Shown here: in pieces, positions 35,401 through 47,601 of the stretch | Position numbering within the stretch: position 1 is the stretch's first letter | How the letters are laid out: each line of letters starts with the position of its first letter | DNA from: Tetraselmis striata | Taxonomy: Eukaryota; Chlorophyta; Chlorodendrophyceae; Chlorodendrales; Chlorodendraceae | Length of the DNA: 64,000 nt | Assembly (NCBI GenBank): GCA_006384855.1 | Contig: VCJN01002150.1 | Span: 1-64,000 of the forward strand | Direction: 5' to 3' | Notes under the pieces: generated by a model | Databases searched by the model: none | Seen by the model: the letters and a program-made list of their open reading frames with translations, nothing else | Told to the model about the DNA's origin: nothing | Position numbers and translations under genes: made by a program

Positions 35401-36908
35401 CGAAAAAGGTGGCCTAAGACTTATGTGGAGGTGTATATATACATAGACATATCGAGATACGACAGCCGCCTAGACGCTATTCGCCCGATAAGATCGCCGC
35501 GACGAGGCTCAGCGTCCGCGAGTCGGCAAGCAGCAGGTCCAGCTAGCGCGTATTCTATATTAATGGACATGTATACAAATACCGCACTGCTGATGCTGCA
35601 CGAGTAGACTAAGTAGCGTATACGTCGTGGCAAGTAATACCAGGCAGCATGCTACTACATGATAGTACATAGATCAGTGCGGCGCATGTACACTATTTAC
35701 CCCCATATATGTATTATCATTATGCTGTATCACTTTTCAGCCAGATGGGCTTTGAGCTTCTACCGCGCCGCATGTTGTCATCATGGGTGCCTTACAAGGG
35801 GCAGGGCCCCAACATGATCTATGGCCGGCCGATTCAGAGGGCCCTCGAGACGTTTTGCATCGACACCACATGGCTGTCAATAGTGACCAATCGCATAGCA
35901 TGGCACCAAGAGCTCAAGCATGACAACTTCAAAAGCAACCCGAAGAAAAGAGCAGGCGCCACCATGACGAAAATTCATACATATTTTCTAAGTACTGTAG
36001 GCGCATCACACACATAGTACTACAGAAATAACTTCACCCCATTTCCCCGAGACTCCGTGCTTATTTACATGCCCCAGCATCATCACCCCCGACTCATTTC
36101 TTGATAGGACAGTAGGACATGTGTAACATACTGACGATGAGACTGTATCACTACTGCTAGTCCCTACCGTGTACTACCTACTAGACGTATTCGCGCATGC
36201 ACGCATCGTGAAGAGGCACATCCTGAACCAGAGAGCCTGTCGTCTTCCCTAATTCGCCATGCATAATATTATCAAGATATAGTGTGCACTTAAGCCATGC
36301 GTAAGATTGATCGATTGAATCAACTTTGCAAATGATCCTTGCCCGCACAGACGCCCTCCGACCCGCCGGGTGAGGGCATTCCGGAGTAACTCCTTTCATT
36401 CATTGATCAGCGTGCAATTGGTGTGCACCTAGGCATGTGTACAAGAAGCACACTCACACTCTTGCCCATACGCAATGGACAGCTGGCGGGCGGCCCGGAG
36501 GGACATCGCTGGGGACAAAGGCTGGACGGCTTCCCGCAAGTACTGTACTCATAGGTACAGAGAATCACCATGAGGCTGCTGGGGTACTCGGGGCTCGGAA
36601 ACCCTAATAGCTCTCGCCGCCAGCATCAGCAGGTGGCAATTCGCCGCCAGCGACCACGGACGAGCCCAATGCGCCACCCGGCACCCACCGCGAGCTCGGC
36701 TTGTTCAAGCCAATTTCGAATTTCACTGCTTCAACCGCGAGAGAATCTACAGGTAGTGGCTGGTGCCGCCTCGAGCTCTGAGTTGGTATCAGAGTTGGCA
36801 TCAGAGGCAGAGGGGCGATCCCGCCGCTGGAAGCCCCCCCTCTCGGCCTCACTCCTTCAGACCCCCCCCCCCCCCCCCCCCTCCGGGCCCCCGCCCGCAT
36901 CGTGGCAC
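32432..36908. other. Gene-poor region with a degenerate tandem duplication
   Basis: I recognise no protein here. 32660-32770 is an ATACATG-rich simple repeat. 32950-35450 consists of two diverged units (separate entry). 35700-36560 holds only short frames with no conserved motif. 36570-36908 is downstream of the SCAR stop and contains a C homopolymer (about 36860-36882). Confidence 0.5.
32950..35450 (+). repeat. Degenerate 1.3-kb tandem duplication
   Basis: Blocks recur at an offset of about 1.3 kb. TAGTACATGGCCGCATGCTC at about 33230 matches TAGTCGTGCATGGCCACGTG at about 34550. CTCATGGCCATCCCACCAT at about 33804 matches CATCCATGGCCATCCCACCA at about 35125. GTGCAACATTCCAGGATTCA at about 33981 matches AGTGCAACATTCCAAGGTTT at about 35330. 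Order and orientation are kept. The units have drifted well apart and have no evident coding capacity. Confidence 0.65.
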
Positions 36909-39900
36909 TCAGTCTTCCCAGCTGTCGTCGCTGTCCTGTCCCTGCACGGCGAGCGGCAAGGGCAGCCACACTCATCGTGCTGATCGCCACAGCCCTTCTT
37001 TCTGGGGTGGAAAAAATCCGCTGCCTGTGGCACGAGACACGAGCTCCATCAAGAACTGGACAAGTAGAGGAAAGGGAAAAAGATGCTCATTATTCCACCG
37101 TTGAGCTCATTCACGGGAAATATTCCACTACGTTTTGGAGTTCCGGTTGCCGACAATGGCGCGGGTTCACTCCGAATCGAGACACACGCGCACATCTTGG
37201 TGCAACATTTGGGTGGTTACTTTCGAATGGCGGCGTTTTCCATGGGATCCACCATTCAGGAAACTCCCACCGTGGGACCACATGATAGCGGATCGGTACT
37301 ACTTTCAGCCCGGATACCGGCCGGCAGCTATCGGTGCAAAGTCGGCCGGCGGGTGTTTACACGGAAAACCTAGCCGCACAGGAACAGGGTATGTGTAGGG
37401 TTGGGAGAGGCCTCCAAATCATCAAATAGAAGAACGAGACGGGTACTACGCCCAGATTAGGGACTTGGCCTTCAGAGGGCGGCATGCTGCGGGCAACGGC
37501 CGGCCCTATCGGGGGCTTATACAGCCGGGCCTTAAGACAGCTGGCCTGCGTAGCTGAAACACCGGCATGAATAAAGTTGTAACAAATGGTAGTAAGTTTG
37601 AATTTGAATGCCGAAGAAGGGCGCAAGGAGGCAGCGGGTGCGCCAGGGGGGGCAGCGGAGCCCGCCGGACCTGCGTGGACTGCCGGATGGACTCCACCTT
37701 GTCCAGGAGCGCCGCCATGTGGGCGCCCCCGGGGCTCGCGCTCGCGTCCGCCCGCGCGGCGCGCGGCGTCGTGGACGGCGTCCGCCGCAGCTTCACGCCG
37801 CCGCTCTTGATCATCTCCATCATCTCTGCGCGTCGGCAGCGGTACCATACGCGACAGCCCCCGCTCACTGACAATCCATCAAGCCGTAAGACGCACCGCA
37901 CTGCGTGTTGCAGGTGAGCATGCAAACATACGAGGGCAGATTCCATGACAACATGCCCCGCCCTGGCGCGACAAGTACAGACGCGATGCCGCCTGCGGTG
38001 TATCAGGGGCATCTTGCTCTTGCATCGCTGAGTAATCAAGTGGAGCCGGCTTCGGCTTGCTAGTGCCAAACCATCACTACAGATATGGACGCACTACCAA
38101 CCTCAATATTCAAGCAGACAGCCGGGGTGGTCGGTGTCTAAAACAGGCAGTCATCCGCAACGAGATTTGAGTTATATTCTCGGTGCCGATGCTGCGCAGA
38201 TAGACTCACGGGATTCCATGGAAACAAGCAGAACAGCGACATGTACGTGGTACTGTGCAGCGGCGCGTTTCTATCCCTGGCTTCCCTATCATGAAGCTGG
38301 CAACACGTTTGGAAACAGTTTCCGGCACCGCAACACTAACACCTGGTATGACGGTATCAGTGTTCTCACGACATGCATTGGTAGTTCGCGGGCATGCGTG
38401 TATGCACGGCACCAAGGCGGCACTGGCCAGCGGCCACTCTCTTCTGCACGCGCCGGCCGCAGCACTGATGTGCGTTGTCATCCCGCGGCAGCGGGTGCGG
38501 CGCACCTGTGTGCGGGTCTAGGGAGGCGGCCACGCGGGTCTGTGACGTGCGCGGGCTCAGCTCGGGGCTGCGCAGCTTCACGTTGCCGCTCTTGATCATG
38601 TCCATCATAGCTGCGGCGGATGACACGGGGAGGCGGGGCAATGCAGGGGCATGTTAGGTTTCGCAGGCCTGCTGTTAGGGCTTTAAGTAGGGTCCTAGGC
38701 GAAGCATGAGGCAGAGTGCGACCAAATGGGCTTTCGTTGGCATGGTTTAGGGTTTCCGACTTACAACCTATGACCCTGCACAGCCACTCGTATGCCCTAT
38801 GCGCGACTCGCGTGTCACTTTGGATATCAACCCAAGCCCAATGAGTCAATGGGTACAACCATGACGGTATTGTCGTGTCTAGCTGCAGTACTGCAGTGAG
38901 GTACTAGTACCAGTACAGTACTAGGCTGCCAGTAGGCTCCAGTAAGTTGCGAATATACATGGGCATAGCGGCGACTCGCACTCTCGACTCGGGCCGTATT
39001 GCCGGATAATCACAAGCATGTACTCACCCGCTATCGCAAGGACTTCAACAAGGACTCGACCGCCTGTGAAACTGCCTTTTGGCCCTTTCGCGCTTAAGGT
39101 AGCCAGTCCGCACTTCAGTGATTGTCAACTTGGAGGCGGACACTTGTAAGAAGCCCTTCTTGAACGTTTGCAGGAGCCCCCCCCCCCCCCCCCCCCCCCT
39201 TTAAAAAAATAGACGGCCGGACGTCTTCAAGCGAAGTGCGGTCCAGATCTCACGTGTCCCCTACTTGTCCCCTACTTGTCCGTTTTCCTGCTAATGACAT
39301 CTCAATTTTGTCCCGCTGATGTCAGACTTTTCCCGGAGGTGGATGTGTGCATGGGGCAGGCGGAGGAGGTGTGGGGGGGGGGGGGGGGGGGGGGGTGCGG
39401 CGGACCTGTGTGGGGGTCCACCGACGCGCTGGCGCCGTTTGGGGCGCCCCCGTCCGCAGCCCGTGTCTACGGCGCACATCACAGCACAGCATCGCTCAGG
39501 GGAGTCGCAGGGCATCGGGGCGGGGGGAGCACCGTGGAGCGGAACATGAGGTGGGCGGGCAGGCGGGGGAAGCGCGGGGCCATTGGGGGCGGGGGGCACC
39601 CTCACCGGGCGCAGCGCGGACTTGCCGGCCTTGAGGTCCGCAGAGGACACGGCGGGAACGTCGGTGTCTCTCGATGGGGGCGTCGCGAGCATCCTGGCAG
39701 CCTGTGAGTGGGAAAGTGGGGAGGATGGGGGGCAGCAGGAGCGAGCTGAGGCAGGGATGGGCGGTCGCAGGCCTAGCCGGCCTGGCTGTGGTCCACTCTG
39801 CTGTCGCGAGAATAGCTACGTAACCATCAGTGAGCAATGAAACAGTCTGCTGTCGATACTCCCCGCCGGTGCCGACGAGGTGACGCGGCCAACACAAAAC

Positions 39901-42900
39901 AACGGTCCGCTCTCCCCCTGGTGTTCGTCGTCCACGTCCTCCACGCTAATAATGTGGCACTCGATAACAGTTGCATGCGTGCAGGCACGTGGTGACTCGG
40001 TAGTCGCTAGTTGCGCTCTCATAACCGCGCCGCCCTCAATGCCGGTGTTGATGCACCGGCTACCCCCCCCCCCCCCCCCCCCAATCCTGGCTAGCCCCTG
40101 CGTAACAATGTGTACAACAAAGACCACACGCCCTCAGTCAAACCAGAGGGGGATTTTGTTGCCAGTTGACCGGCGCAGGTGCCGCCCATGGGGTGTCGTT
40201 GAGGGGTTACAGGACAGCATGTTAACGGATTGAGGAGAGGCCTCCTGTGGCGTAAAGTGCACAGAGCAGGGGAGAGGGGGTGGGGGGGGGGGGGGGGGGT
40301 GGGGGGGGGAGGGGGGGCTTTCCTCATGCAGCAACGCGTGATGTTCAGGGGCGCCTCACCTGCTCTGCGCGTCGGGTTGGGCGCTCTGCAGCCGCTTTGG
40401 CCCCAAGGGAAGACGGCGGAGGCGGCGGTGGGGGCGGAGGCGTTGATCGAGGGGAAGGCTTTGGTGGCGGCGGCGGCGGCGGAGGTGCTGATCGAGTGGA
40501 GGCCTTTGGTGGCGGCGGCGGCGGTGGTGGTGGTGGCGGAGGTGCCGGCGACTGCCTGGTCTCCTTGGGCCCCCTGAGCTCCGCGCCGCCCTCGTACGCC
40601 TCCAGGTCGTCGATGGGCCGGCTGACGAGGGGCGGCGTGCCGGCGCGCGGGCGGGCGCGCGCACCCTCCCCGATGGCGGAGTTGGCCAGCGTGAGCTCCG
40701 ACCCCGCGGCCGACTCCCTGCCGAATGAAAAGGGCAGGCTCAGCGGGAAATCTACCGCTGCTGCCTCGTGCTGGGCTCGCCACAGTCAGGGCCTACCTCA
40801 GGGGGTGAGAGGAGCCGGGCGGTGACGATGGAAGGGGAGGAGGGTGGCAGGAGGGGGGGGGGGGGGCTCACTTGCTGGGGCTGTCCGCCACGCGAGCGGC
40901 GCCATTAGCTGGCGGCAGCTCGGGCCCGTCGGCGGGCCAGTCCGCCTGCGTGCCGCAGCAGCTGCCAGGTCAGCAGGCCCAAGACACAGGGTGGGTGGGG
41001 GGGGGGGGGGGGGCATGGGGCGGCAGGTGGCTTTGCAAGGGCCATAGCATTGTGTTCTGGCTGGGAACCTAAGGGGGGGCGCCCAAGGGGGAGAGGTGTC
41101 AGGACACACCTGTTCCAGGAAGGGGTTGGAGGGGTGCAGGTCGAAGCCGATGCCGGGCGTGGCAGCTGGTTCTGCCGGGGGCCCGTCCCCCTTGCCCCCC
41201 TGCCGCCCCGGCAGCGTTGGCGACGCGCACACCGTCGGCCCCGCCAGCGCACCCGGGCTCCCCGCGCCTGCCTCGTCGGGGCTGCTCAGCGCTGCGCTGA
41301 ACGCGCGCGCCGCGGCACCCGGCTCGGCGTCCACTGGGGAGTAGAAGCACTCCGCCTCCTCGGCACCGCTGGCAGAGTCGGCAGCGCCCGCTTCGCTGCG
41401 CGGGGCGCGGCCGCGGCTACGGGCAGGGGAGGCGGAGCTGCTGGGGCTGCTGCCCTCCAGGACGGTCCCCTGGCGGGGTGGGAGGGAGGGGGGGGGGGGG
41501 GTCATCGCGGGAAGCCATGCGGGTGATGACTGATCGCCATTTAGCATCATAAGGCCAGTGAGATAAGAGTGTCGGGCTTAGGTCCCCCCCCCCCTCCGCG
41601 ATTTGCCTCCCCTTCCCAGAAGTTCTGTAGCTGGGTCATGTACTGTGTAACGTAGTGTACTCAGCGCTGTACAGGGGGGGGACTGCCGGTTGCGCATGTG
41701 TTTGTGCAGCAGCAATGTGCTGGGTGCTGGGTGCTGGGAGCCGGCAGGTTGGTGTCTGCCGCAGACAACACCGCAGCAATGGGCAGCTGCACGCCGCGAC
41801 ACGGCGACGCCGGCGCGTACGCACCAGACGGTTGCGGCCATCAAGTACTGCCAATGCACTGGCTACACGTTACTCTGGTTTATCATGCACACAACCCCAT
41901 TTTGCCCATTTTGGGGTCCTAAACCCGACCGTGTTTCCTCACTGACGTAACGCCAAACAGCCTAAACAGGGTGCCCTGATGTGGCCACTTAATTTGGAAG
42001 AGCAGAAGGACCTTCCGGACGGGGCCGCGTGCAGTGGGGATGTGGGTGGTGATGGCAGAAGGGTGGGGAGGATGGGGGCAGCAGGGGTCCCCATGCTCAG
42101 GGCGCTGCAAGGCCAACAAGGGCGCACCATCTGCCGGCCCCCGCGGCGCCCGATGGTGGGCGAGTCGCCTCCCGGCTGCGCCTCGGGCAGGCTCGAGGTC
42201 GAGACGTCCACGCCTGCCGCCGCAGCACCCCCAGACCCATCCCGCCATCAGCCAGCAGCCATCCGACACCAGCCTCCAACAACTTCCCGGCACCACTCGC
42301 CGCACATGCTACGGCCTGCCCGGTCATGCTTCAAGCCAGTCCATCCCAGCATGACACTGAAGAAGTGCCCCTCCCCCCCCCCCCCCCCCCCCTGCCCCCA
42401 ACCAGGAAGGACGGTGGGGGCAGGAGTGGGGGAGGGGTGGGGAGAGACATGCACATGCACATGCACATGTAGGCATAGGTGCAGCAGCTCACCACCAGCA
42501 GCGCCGGTTGCCAAGCTGCTGTCCAGGCTGGGCCCGTCCTCCGAGATGGAGTGGTCCAGGGAGCCGCCGAGGTACCGCTCCGCACGCGTCCTGTGGGTCG
42601 AGACGTAGCGTGGGGCGCGCCATTAAGTACACAGAAACAGGTGTGTGGGGCGCGCCACTGAACTGCTCTGAGAAGCGCGGCGGCGATGGTGAATGAGGAG
42701 GGATGGGGCGGAGGCAGGAATGTGCAGGGCGCAGGACACCCACCGTGGGCGCGGCCCCTGGTTCGATGGCCGCTGCCGCAGCGCCCGCAGGTCTGAGTGG
42801 CTATAGCGCATCGAGCACGAGGTCTGCATGCCGAATGGGAGGCAGAGGGGAGGAGAGAAGGGGGGGGGGGGGGGGGGGCAGGTGTCAGGGGGCGCTCTGC

Positions 42901-44192
42901 ATTGGGTGGCTGACGCTACCCAGACCGGCTCTGATCCGTGTTTCCTCACGAATTCCCAGCGGCCTAGGCAGAAGGCATGGGGAGAAGCAAAGGGGGAACG
43001 AGGGGTGTGGATGGAGGGGCTCAGGGAGAGGGGGGGAGGCAAGGGAGCACCTCGTCCGCTGCAGCAAACTCCTCCAGTGCGTCCAGGGGGGGTGGCGGAC
43101 GGCAGAAGTCCAGCGAGGCCGCCACGCCTGCGGGCTCGCGGGCATTGGAGAGCAGCGACGCGGGCGGGGGTGGGCCGCACGGCGAGGCGGCTCCCTGCGC
43201 ATGCTTGTGCCCCGGCTGAAGGGAAGAGAGGGGAGTGGGGGGTAGTTTGGGGGGGGGGGGGGGGGGGGCGCTCAGGAGCTCAGCATGCAAGGCCTGAGCC
43301 ACAGCCAGAGGTGCCCTATGGTGACAAAGGGAGAGCTCACCTGCGCGTGCGGCAGGAGCGCCTCTCCTGGGGTGGGCAGCGGCAGGTCTGCGTAGAGGCA
43401 GCAGCGCACGGGCGGCTCAGCGTGCGGCGGAGGGCGGTGAGGGCAGCGGCAGTGGCTGATGAGCGGGGCAGCGTAGCGCGGGAGGGCGCCAAGGAGGCTG
43501 AGGGCCCGGCCTCACCTTCCCCCGACACCCCATACCGCTGCTGCAGGTCCGCGTAGCGGGCGCTGAGGGAGAGGGTCCGGTCTGCCACGCTCTCCAGCTG
43601 CGGCACACACACACTGGCATCAGCAGACTGCGGCGTCCCGGCGCTCTGGGCGGCGGCGCTCTGGGGTTGCGGGTGCGACGGCAAGGAGCGCGACGGCTGC
43701 CCTTCGTCTCCATCTCCCGAGCACCCACAGCATGCCCTGGGCGCCGCCTCAATCTCCCCCCCCCCCCCCCCCCCCCTCCCCCCCCGGCCGCCCCGACCCC
43801 CCTGCACGCGCGCGCCCCTGCCGGCAGCTACACCTCCCTTGTCCAGGGATCCAGTCGGAGGGCCCTTGCCCTGTTCGACTCATCCGGGCGCCGCACCTCC
43901 AGCGCCAGCTCCCCAAATACGTCGCACGCGTGCGCCGACAGCTCGCCGAGCTGGCGCAGCACCGCGCCCACGTCGGCCACCGCCACCGCCTCCACCACTT
44001 GATCCTTGCGCTCCGGCGGCACGCTCTCCCATAGCGGCCGCCTTACCGCGGGGATTCGCCTGGCGGTGGAAAATTAGCGTCGGAAGGAGGAGGGGGGGGG
44101 GGGGGGGGGGTTAGATGCCGCTGCTCGGGGGCGCCGAGGCGGCCGAACTGCTGGTGCACAGCAACGAGGCGCGTCCGCACGCACCGCTCCAT
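36909..44192 (-). CDS. SCAR/WAVE-family Arp2/3 activator
   Basis: Nucleation-promoting factor for Arp2/3 actin branching. The model starts with an 8-nt exon (44192-44185, ATGGAGCG), then 44059-43834, 43597-43516, 43387-43341, 43215-43051, 42823-42744, 42590-42493, about 42210-42129, 41469-41110, 40945-40872, about 40750-40360, 39693-about 39596, about 39467-39406, 38610-38506, 37825-37671 and 36941-36909. The N-terminus has the SCAR homology domain (VGAVLRQLGELSAHACDVFG, as in plant SCARs), then MRYSHSDLRALRQ. The middle is acidic/Ser/Pro-rich with polyproline between SAPPP/KPSPRSTPPP units. The C-terminus has a WH2-like DLKAGKSALRPV, two clear WH2 motifs (MMDMIKSGNVKLRS, MMEMIKSGGVKLRR), a central helix (ALLDKVESIRQSTQ) and an acidic tail GQDSDDSWED with the Arp2/3-binding Trp. 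Phases close for exons 1-8 and from exon 13 to the end. The 11-12 junction is unresolved. Confidence 0.82.
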
Positions 44193-45625
44193 TGCGCCGC
44201 CTGTAGCGCTCTCCCGCGTCCAGAGCCCGCCCGCCTGCCGCAGCCAGCAACCGCGGCGCTGGCAGAGGCCGCGCGCGCCGGCGAGCGAGCGCCTCGGCGC
44301 CCCCGAGACGACTCGGCGCGCTACGCTGGTGACCAAATAACAAGGCGGCCGACAGTGCGGCCGCTGCTAGGCAGCGCTGCTGGCCTCCCGCCCAGGAGCG
44401 GCGATGGAGCCCGGCAAAGCGCCAGCGAGCGCGCTACTGGAGTGGAGTAGCGGCCACTCCGGGGGCGGCGGGAAGTCCACCCGAAAGCCAGTCCGTAAGA
44501 AGCGCGCTCGTACCCGTGAGAGTTCCTACCGCATTGCTGTGCCGGAGGATCAGGATATTTCCGCCAGGGGCGTGGACACCATCACACCATCAGCAGGACG
44601 TACAACTCCGGCATCCGACCCACCTGTTCTCAAAAAACAGATAATTTAAAAAGGACGAGGGCCCATGCCGATCATGTCAGCGACCTACATGTTACTACCT
44701 GTACAGGTATACGAGCGGTAATAATGAGGGGCTTATGTTCCGTAGGTTTAGGGTTTAAAGCGTATATCCGCGTAGGTAATAATACACATGACGGATCGAC
44801 GATGAATACGATGAATAATTATTTACATGAGCTAGCAGCAGAAGGCGATATCGGAAATCACCAAAATAAAAGGCAATAAGAAAGGTCCTCTACAGCGACT
44901 GCGGGGTGGGAGCAGTAACATGAGAAGACGCAGAGTGGGCAAGAGCACACGCATCAGACTTGGCCATCTGCACACCGGCAGAGAGAATGCCGCCCAGGGT
45001 ACCATGCACGCAAGCCGAGACCCGCTGCAACAGCCCCCGACGTGTGCGCGACAGGTGACGGCGGAACTAATAAATGAATAATAAATGACTTTCGGTCACC
45101 GATTTTCTGCTTTTTAAATCATGGTACATGTAGTCGCTACCCGTACCTACGGAGATAGACGATCCTGTACAGACGATCGTACAGAGATCGACGGTAAATA
45201 CCTAGCGAGCCACGGGCCGAAATAATATCAGTAGTTAGCACTGAGAGGGTAAGGGTGGACCTTGGGCAAGCTCTAGAACTACCAGCACGCATTAACCATG
45301 CATTAACTAGTCATTATCATATGACTACTGCTGGGATAATTATCCTGATAAAAGATTGTCACTAGGATACCGGTCGCGGCCCTTTTTCAAAGTGCAGTCC
45401 GGCGGATATGCGCGCGGGTTTGCAAGTAGCTGGGTGGCAGGTAGCCACTGCGCTCATCCTGCAGGGCGCCAGGCTGCAGATGCTCTTGGTTGCCCACTGA
45501 GTTAGTGAAAGCAATTTGTGAATGTGTTGCTGTCCTATGGCAATGTTGTTCTCCGTGCACTATCCGCGCGGCGCATGCGTTAAAAAAGGTACGACTACGG
45601 ACCATGGGAAGAAATATTTGCCTGG
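44193..45625. other. Region upstream of SCAR; one small hypothetical frame
   Basis: A divergent frame at 44404-44649 (+, ATG at 44404, 81 residues) is Lys/Arg-rich in the middle (KPVRKKRARTRESS). It could be a first exon or chance. The rest (44650-45625) has no conserved frame and is AT-richer. The 212 bp between 44192 and 44404 would be a shared promoter if the plus frame is real. Confidence 0.35.
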
Positions 45626-47601
45626 CTAATCTGATTTCGGCAACTGCCTTGTTTTCTGCTTTCCAGCTCGTTTGAAAATGACATACATTGCGAGCAGGAT
45701 GAACCCGAGCATCAGAGGAGATCCAGCAGCAGCGAGGATCAGCCTCCGGTCGACGCCATGCGCGTGCAGCGCTCCTGACGACAACAGCAGCAGAAGCTCC
45801 AACACCGCAACTACCCCCAGCACTGTCTTCACCGTCGTAGGTAGCAAGAACAGCCCCGCCCTGTAATGGCACAGATGCAACAATGGGCTGGGAGTCAGTG
45901 CCAGGCAGGACCCCGGCTCATCTCAGCCGCAGACCTCCGCATTTCTAGGGTGTGCCCAATCATGAGAGGCCATGACGGCGGGTAAGGAGCTGATGAGGAT
46001 ATGCTGACAAATCATCATTCGCCACGGGCAGGTACCCACCGAAGTGAGGCCCAGAATCCGCCGGCCTGGAAGTCGGCTACCACGGCGTTATTCAGTTTGA
46101 ATAACTTGACGCTCTCCTCCAGGACCTGCGGACCGCCGCCGCGCATATTTTGCCGTATATCAAGCGGGGCAGCCACCGGAGGTTTGGGTCTGTGCTGCAT
46201 GGCAATGATAACGCGGGACGAGCACATGCGCAGCGTGATGGCCGCACAGGCATGCCCTCTTGTCTGGCTTCGTACCCGACTCTGGAAGGCTTCCCCGCGT
46301 TTTTCCCCGAGGCGGTCGATATGCAGCTTGTAGGCTTTCCTCGAGGCTTGCACTCCCTCACTGACGTCAAACTCGAAAATGGCGGTTCCTGATTAGACCC
46401 CGTGACAGCCAGCATGAGTCTTGCACCGCGATCACCATGACAACACAAGCGAAATGTCGCTTGAGCAGAAAGACTCCGGCATGTGCCAAGCGCTTGCCGA
46501 GGCGGCGCACCTAGATCCTGGGGGAGGTTCATGGACCGCCTGGCCATGCGCTTTATGATTGCGCCGCCGGCAAGTATCGCCATGTGCAAGTGGTATGCGT
46601 AGACCAGAAGCAGCGTAGGGTCCTCCGTCTCGACAGCCCGCAGATGGGCAAGATAGCCCTTCACGGCCGCAGTCATGCTGAACCCATTCCTTGTCTTCCA
46701 TTCGGGTCTGCAAGCAGGCCATGGCAGCGATACAGTCAGTACCACCTCAGGCACCCCTTGCCAGCGCCTCGCTCAGCAGGCATGAGGCAGCCACCGGGGT
46801 TGCGGATCACTTACCCGAGGTAGTAATCCAAGTCCGTCTCGAATCTCTGCGCCCTCTGCATGCGGCTTAAGGTCTCCGCCAGACCGGTGATGTCTGCCAC
46901 GGCGTATCAGTGCAATCGCTTGTCAGGGATGGGACAGTCCCCGGCTACGTTGCGACTAATCGAGTCACATGCTGCTATGAGTGGATCGCTTAGCATCATG
47001 ATGATGGTGGCGGCGGTGGTGGTGAGTGTTTACCGGGATGACTGGCCCAATCGTGCAGTCTCGTTTCGATGTAAAAGTAAATCGGCCAGAATTGCAGTAT
47101 CGCTTGCCCATAGAGCTTGCGATCAGTGAGCGCCACGAGCAGCTTGGAGTTGACAAGCGCGTCCGATACGCTGTGAACCTGGATGTGACGAAACCAAGCA
47201 TGACAGGAGACGGTCACTACCTCAAGCAGGCGTTCTGACTGACTGCATGGCTTCACAGAGCGGCAAGTGGTTCAGGCGAAAAGGGCAACGTGCGCATTCA
47301 GGTTGTCATCGCACAATGATGGGCGCCGCCACCGTCCCGTACCTATTCCCCCCATGTCAACCATGGTGCCGCAGGCAGAGAAAGCTTGCAAAACCCTGGA
47401 TACTCCTAGGATACGTTGGCGCTATCGCCAATAGGTCCAATAACCCTCCATGGCCCAGAAGGCAATAAGGCTTGCCACGCTTCGGGCCATAACGAAGTAT
47501 GTCCGGGGGGGGGGGGGGGGGGAGCTTGATGCTACCTTTCTGGTCTCCTTTCTCATCTGCTCTGTCAGCGGCACGCTGGCTGGTTCTGCCTCCGACGACA
47601 T
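45626..47601 (-). CDS. Heme oxygenase with C-terminal membrane segments
   Basis: Opens heme to biliverdin, CO and iron. Exons: 47601-47536, 47178-47034, 46893-46815, 46707-46512, about 46388-46200, 46125-46041 and 45860-45626. The first junction makes LTEQMRKETRK-VHSVSDALV, placing the proximal His in its normal context. KLYGQAILQFWPIYFYIETR, RFETDLDYYLG-PEWK and LRAVETEDPTLLLVYAYHLH follow. The distal-helix glycines are present as ILAGGAIIKRMARRSM. FEFDVSEGVQASRKAYK and ESVKLFKLNNAVVADF end the enzyme domain. The last exon adds two hydrophobic stretches (VLGVVAVLELLLLLSSGAL and MLGFILLAMYVIF) and a basic tail, so the protein is probably tail-anchored in the ER or another membrane, as in animal-type HO, and not the soluble plastid form. 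Phases close over the first junctions. The exon around 46388-46200 has uncertain ends. Confidence 0.85.

Noticed and set aside
37567-37917. Open frames on + over the last SCAR WH2 exon
   Set aside because: Antisense shadows. The minus exon (37825-37671) has the right phase and a clear WH2 and central-helix sequence.
42828-43556. 242-residue open frame on + over the SCAR exons
   Set aside because: It runs through intronic G homopolymers and is antisense to exons that close in phase and match SCAR.
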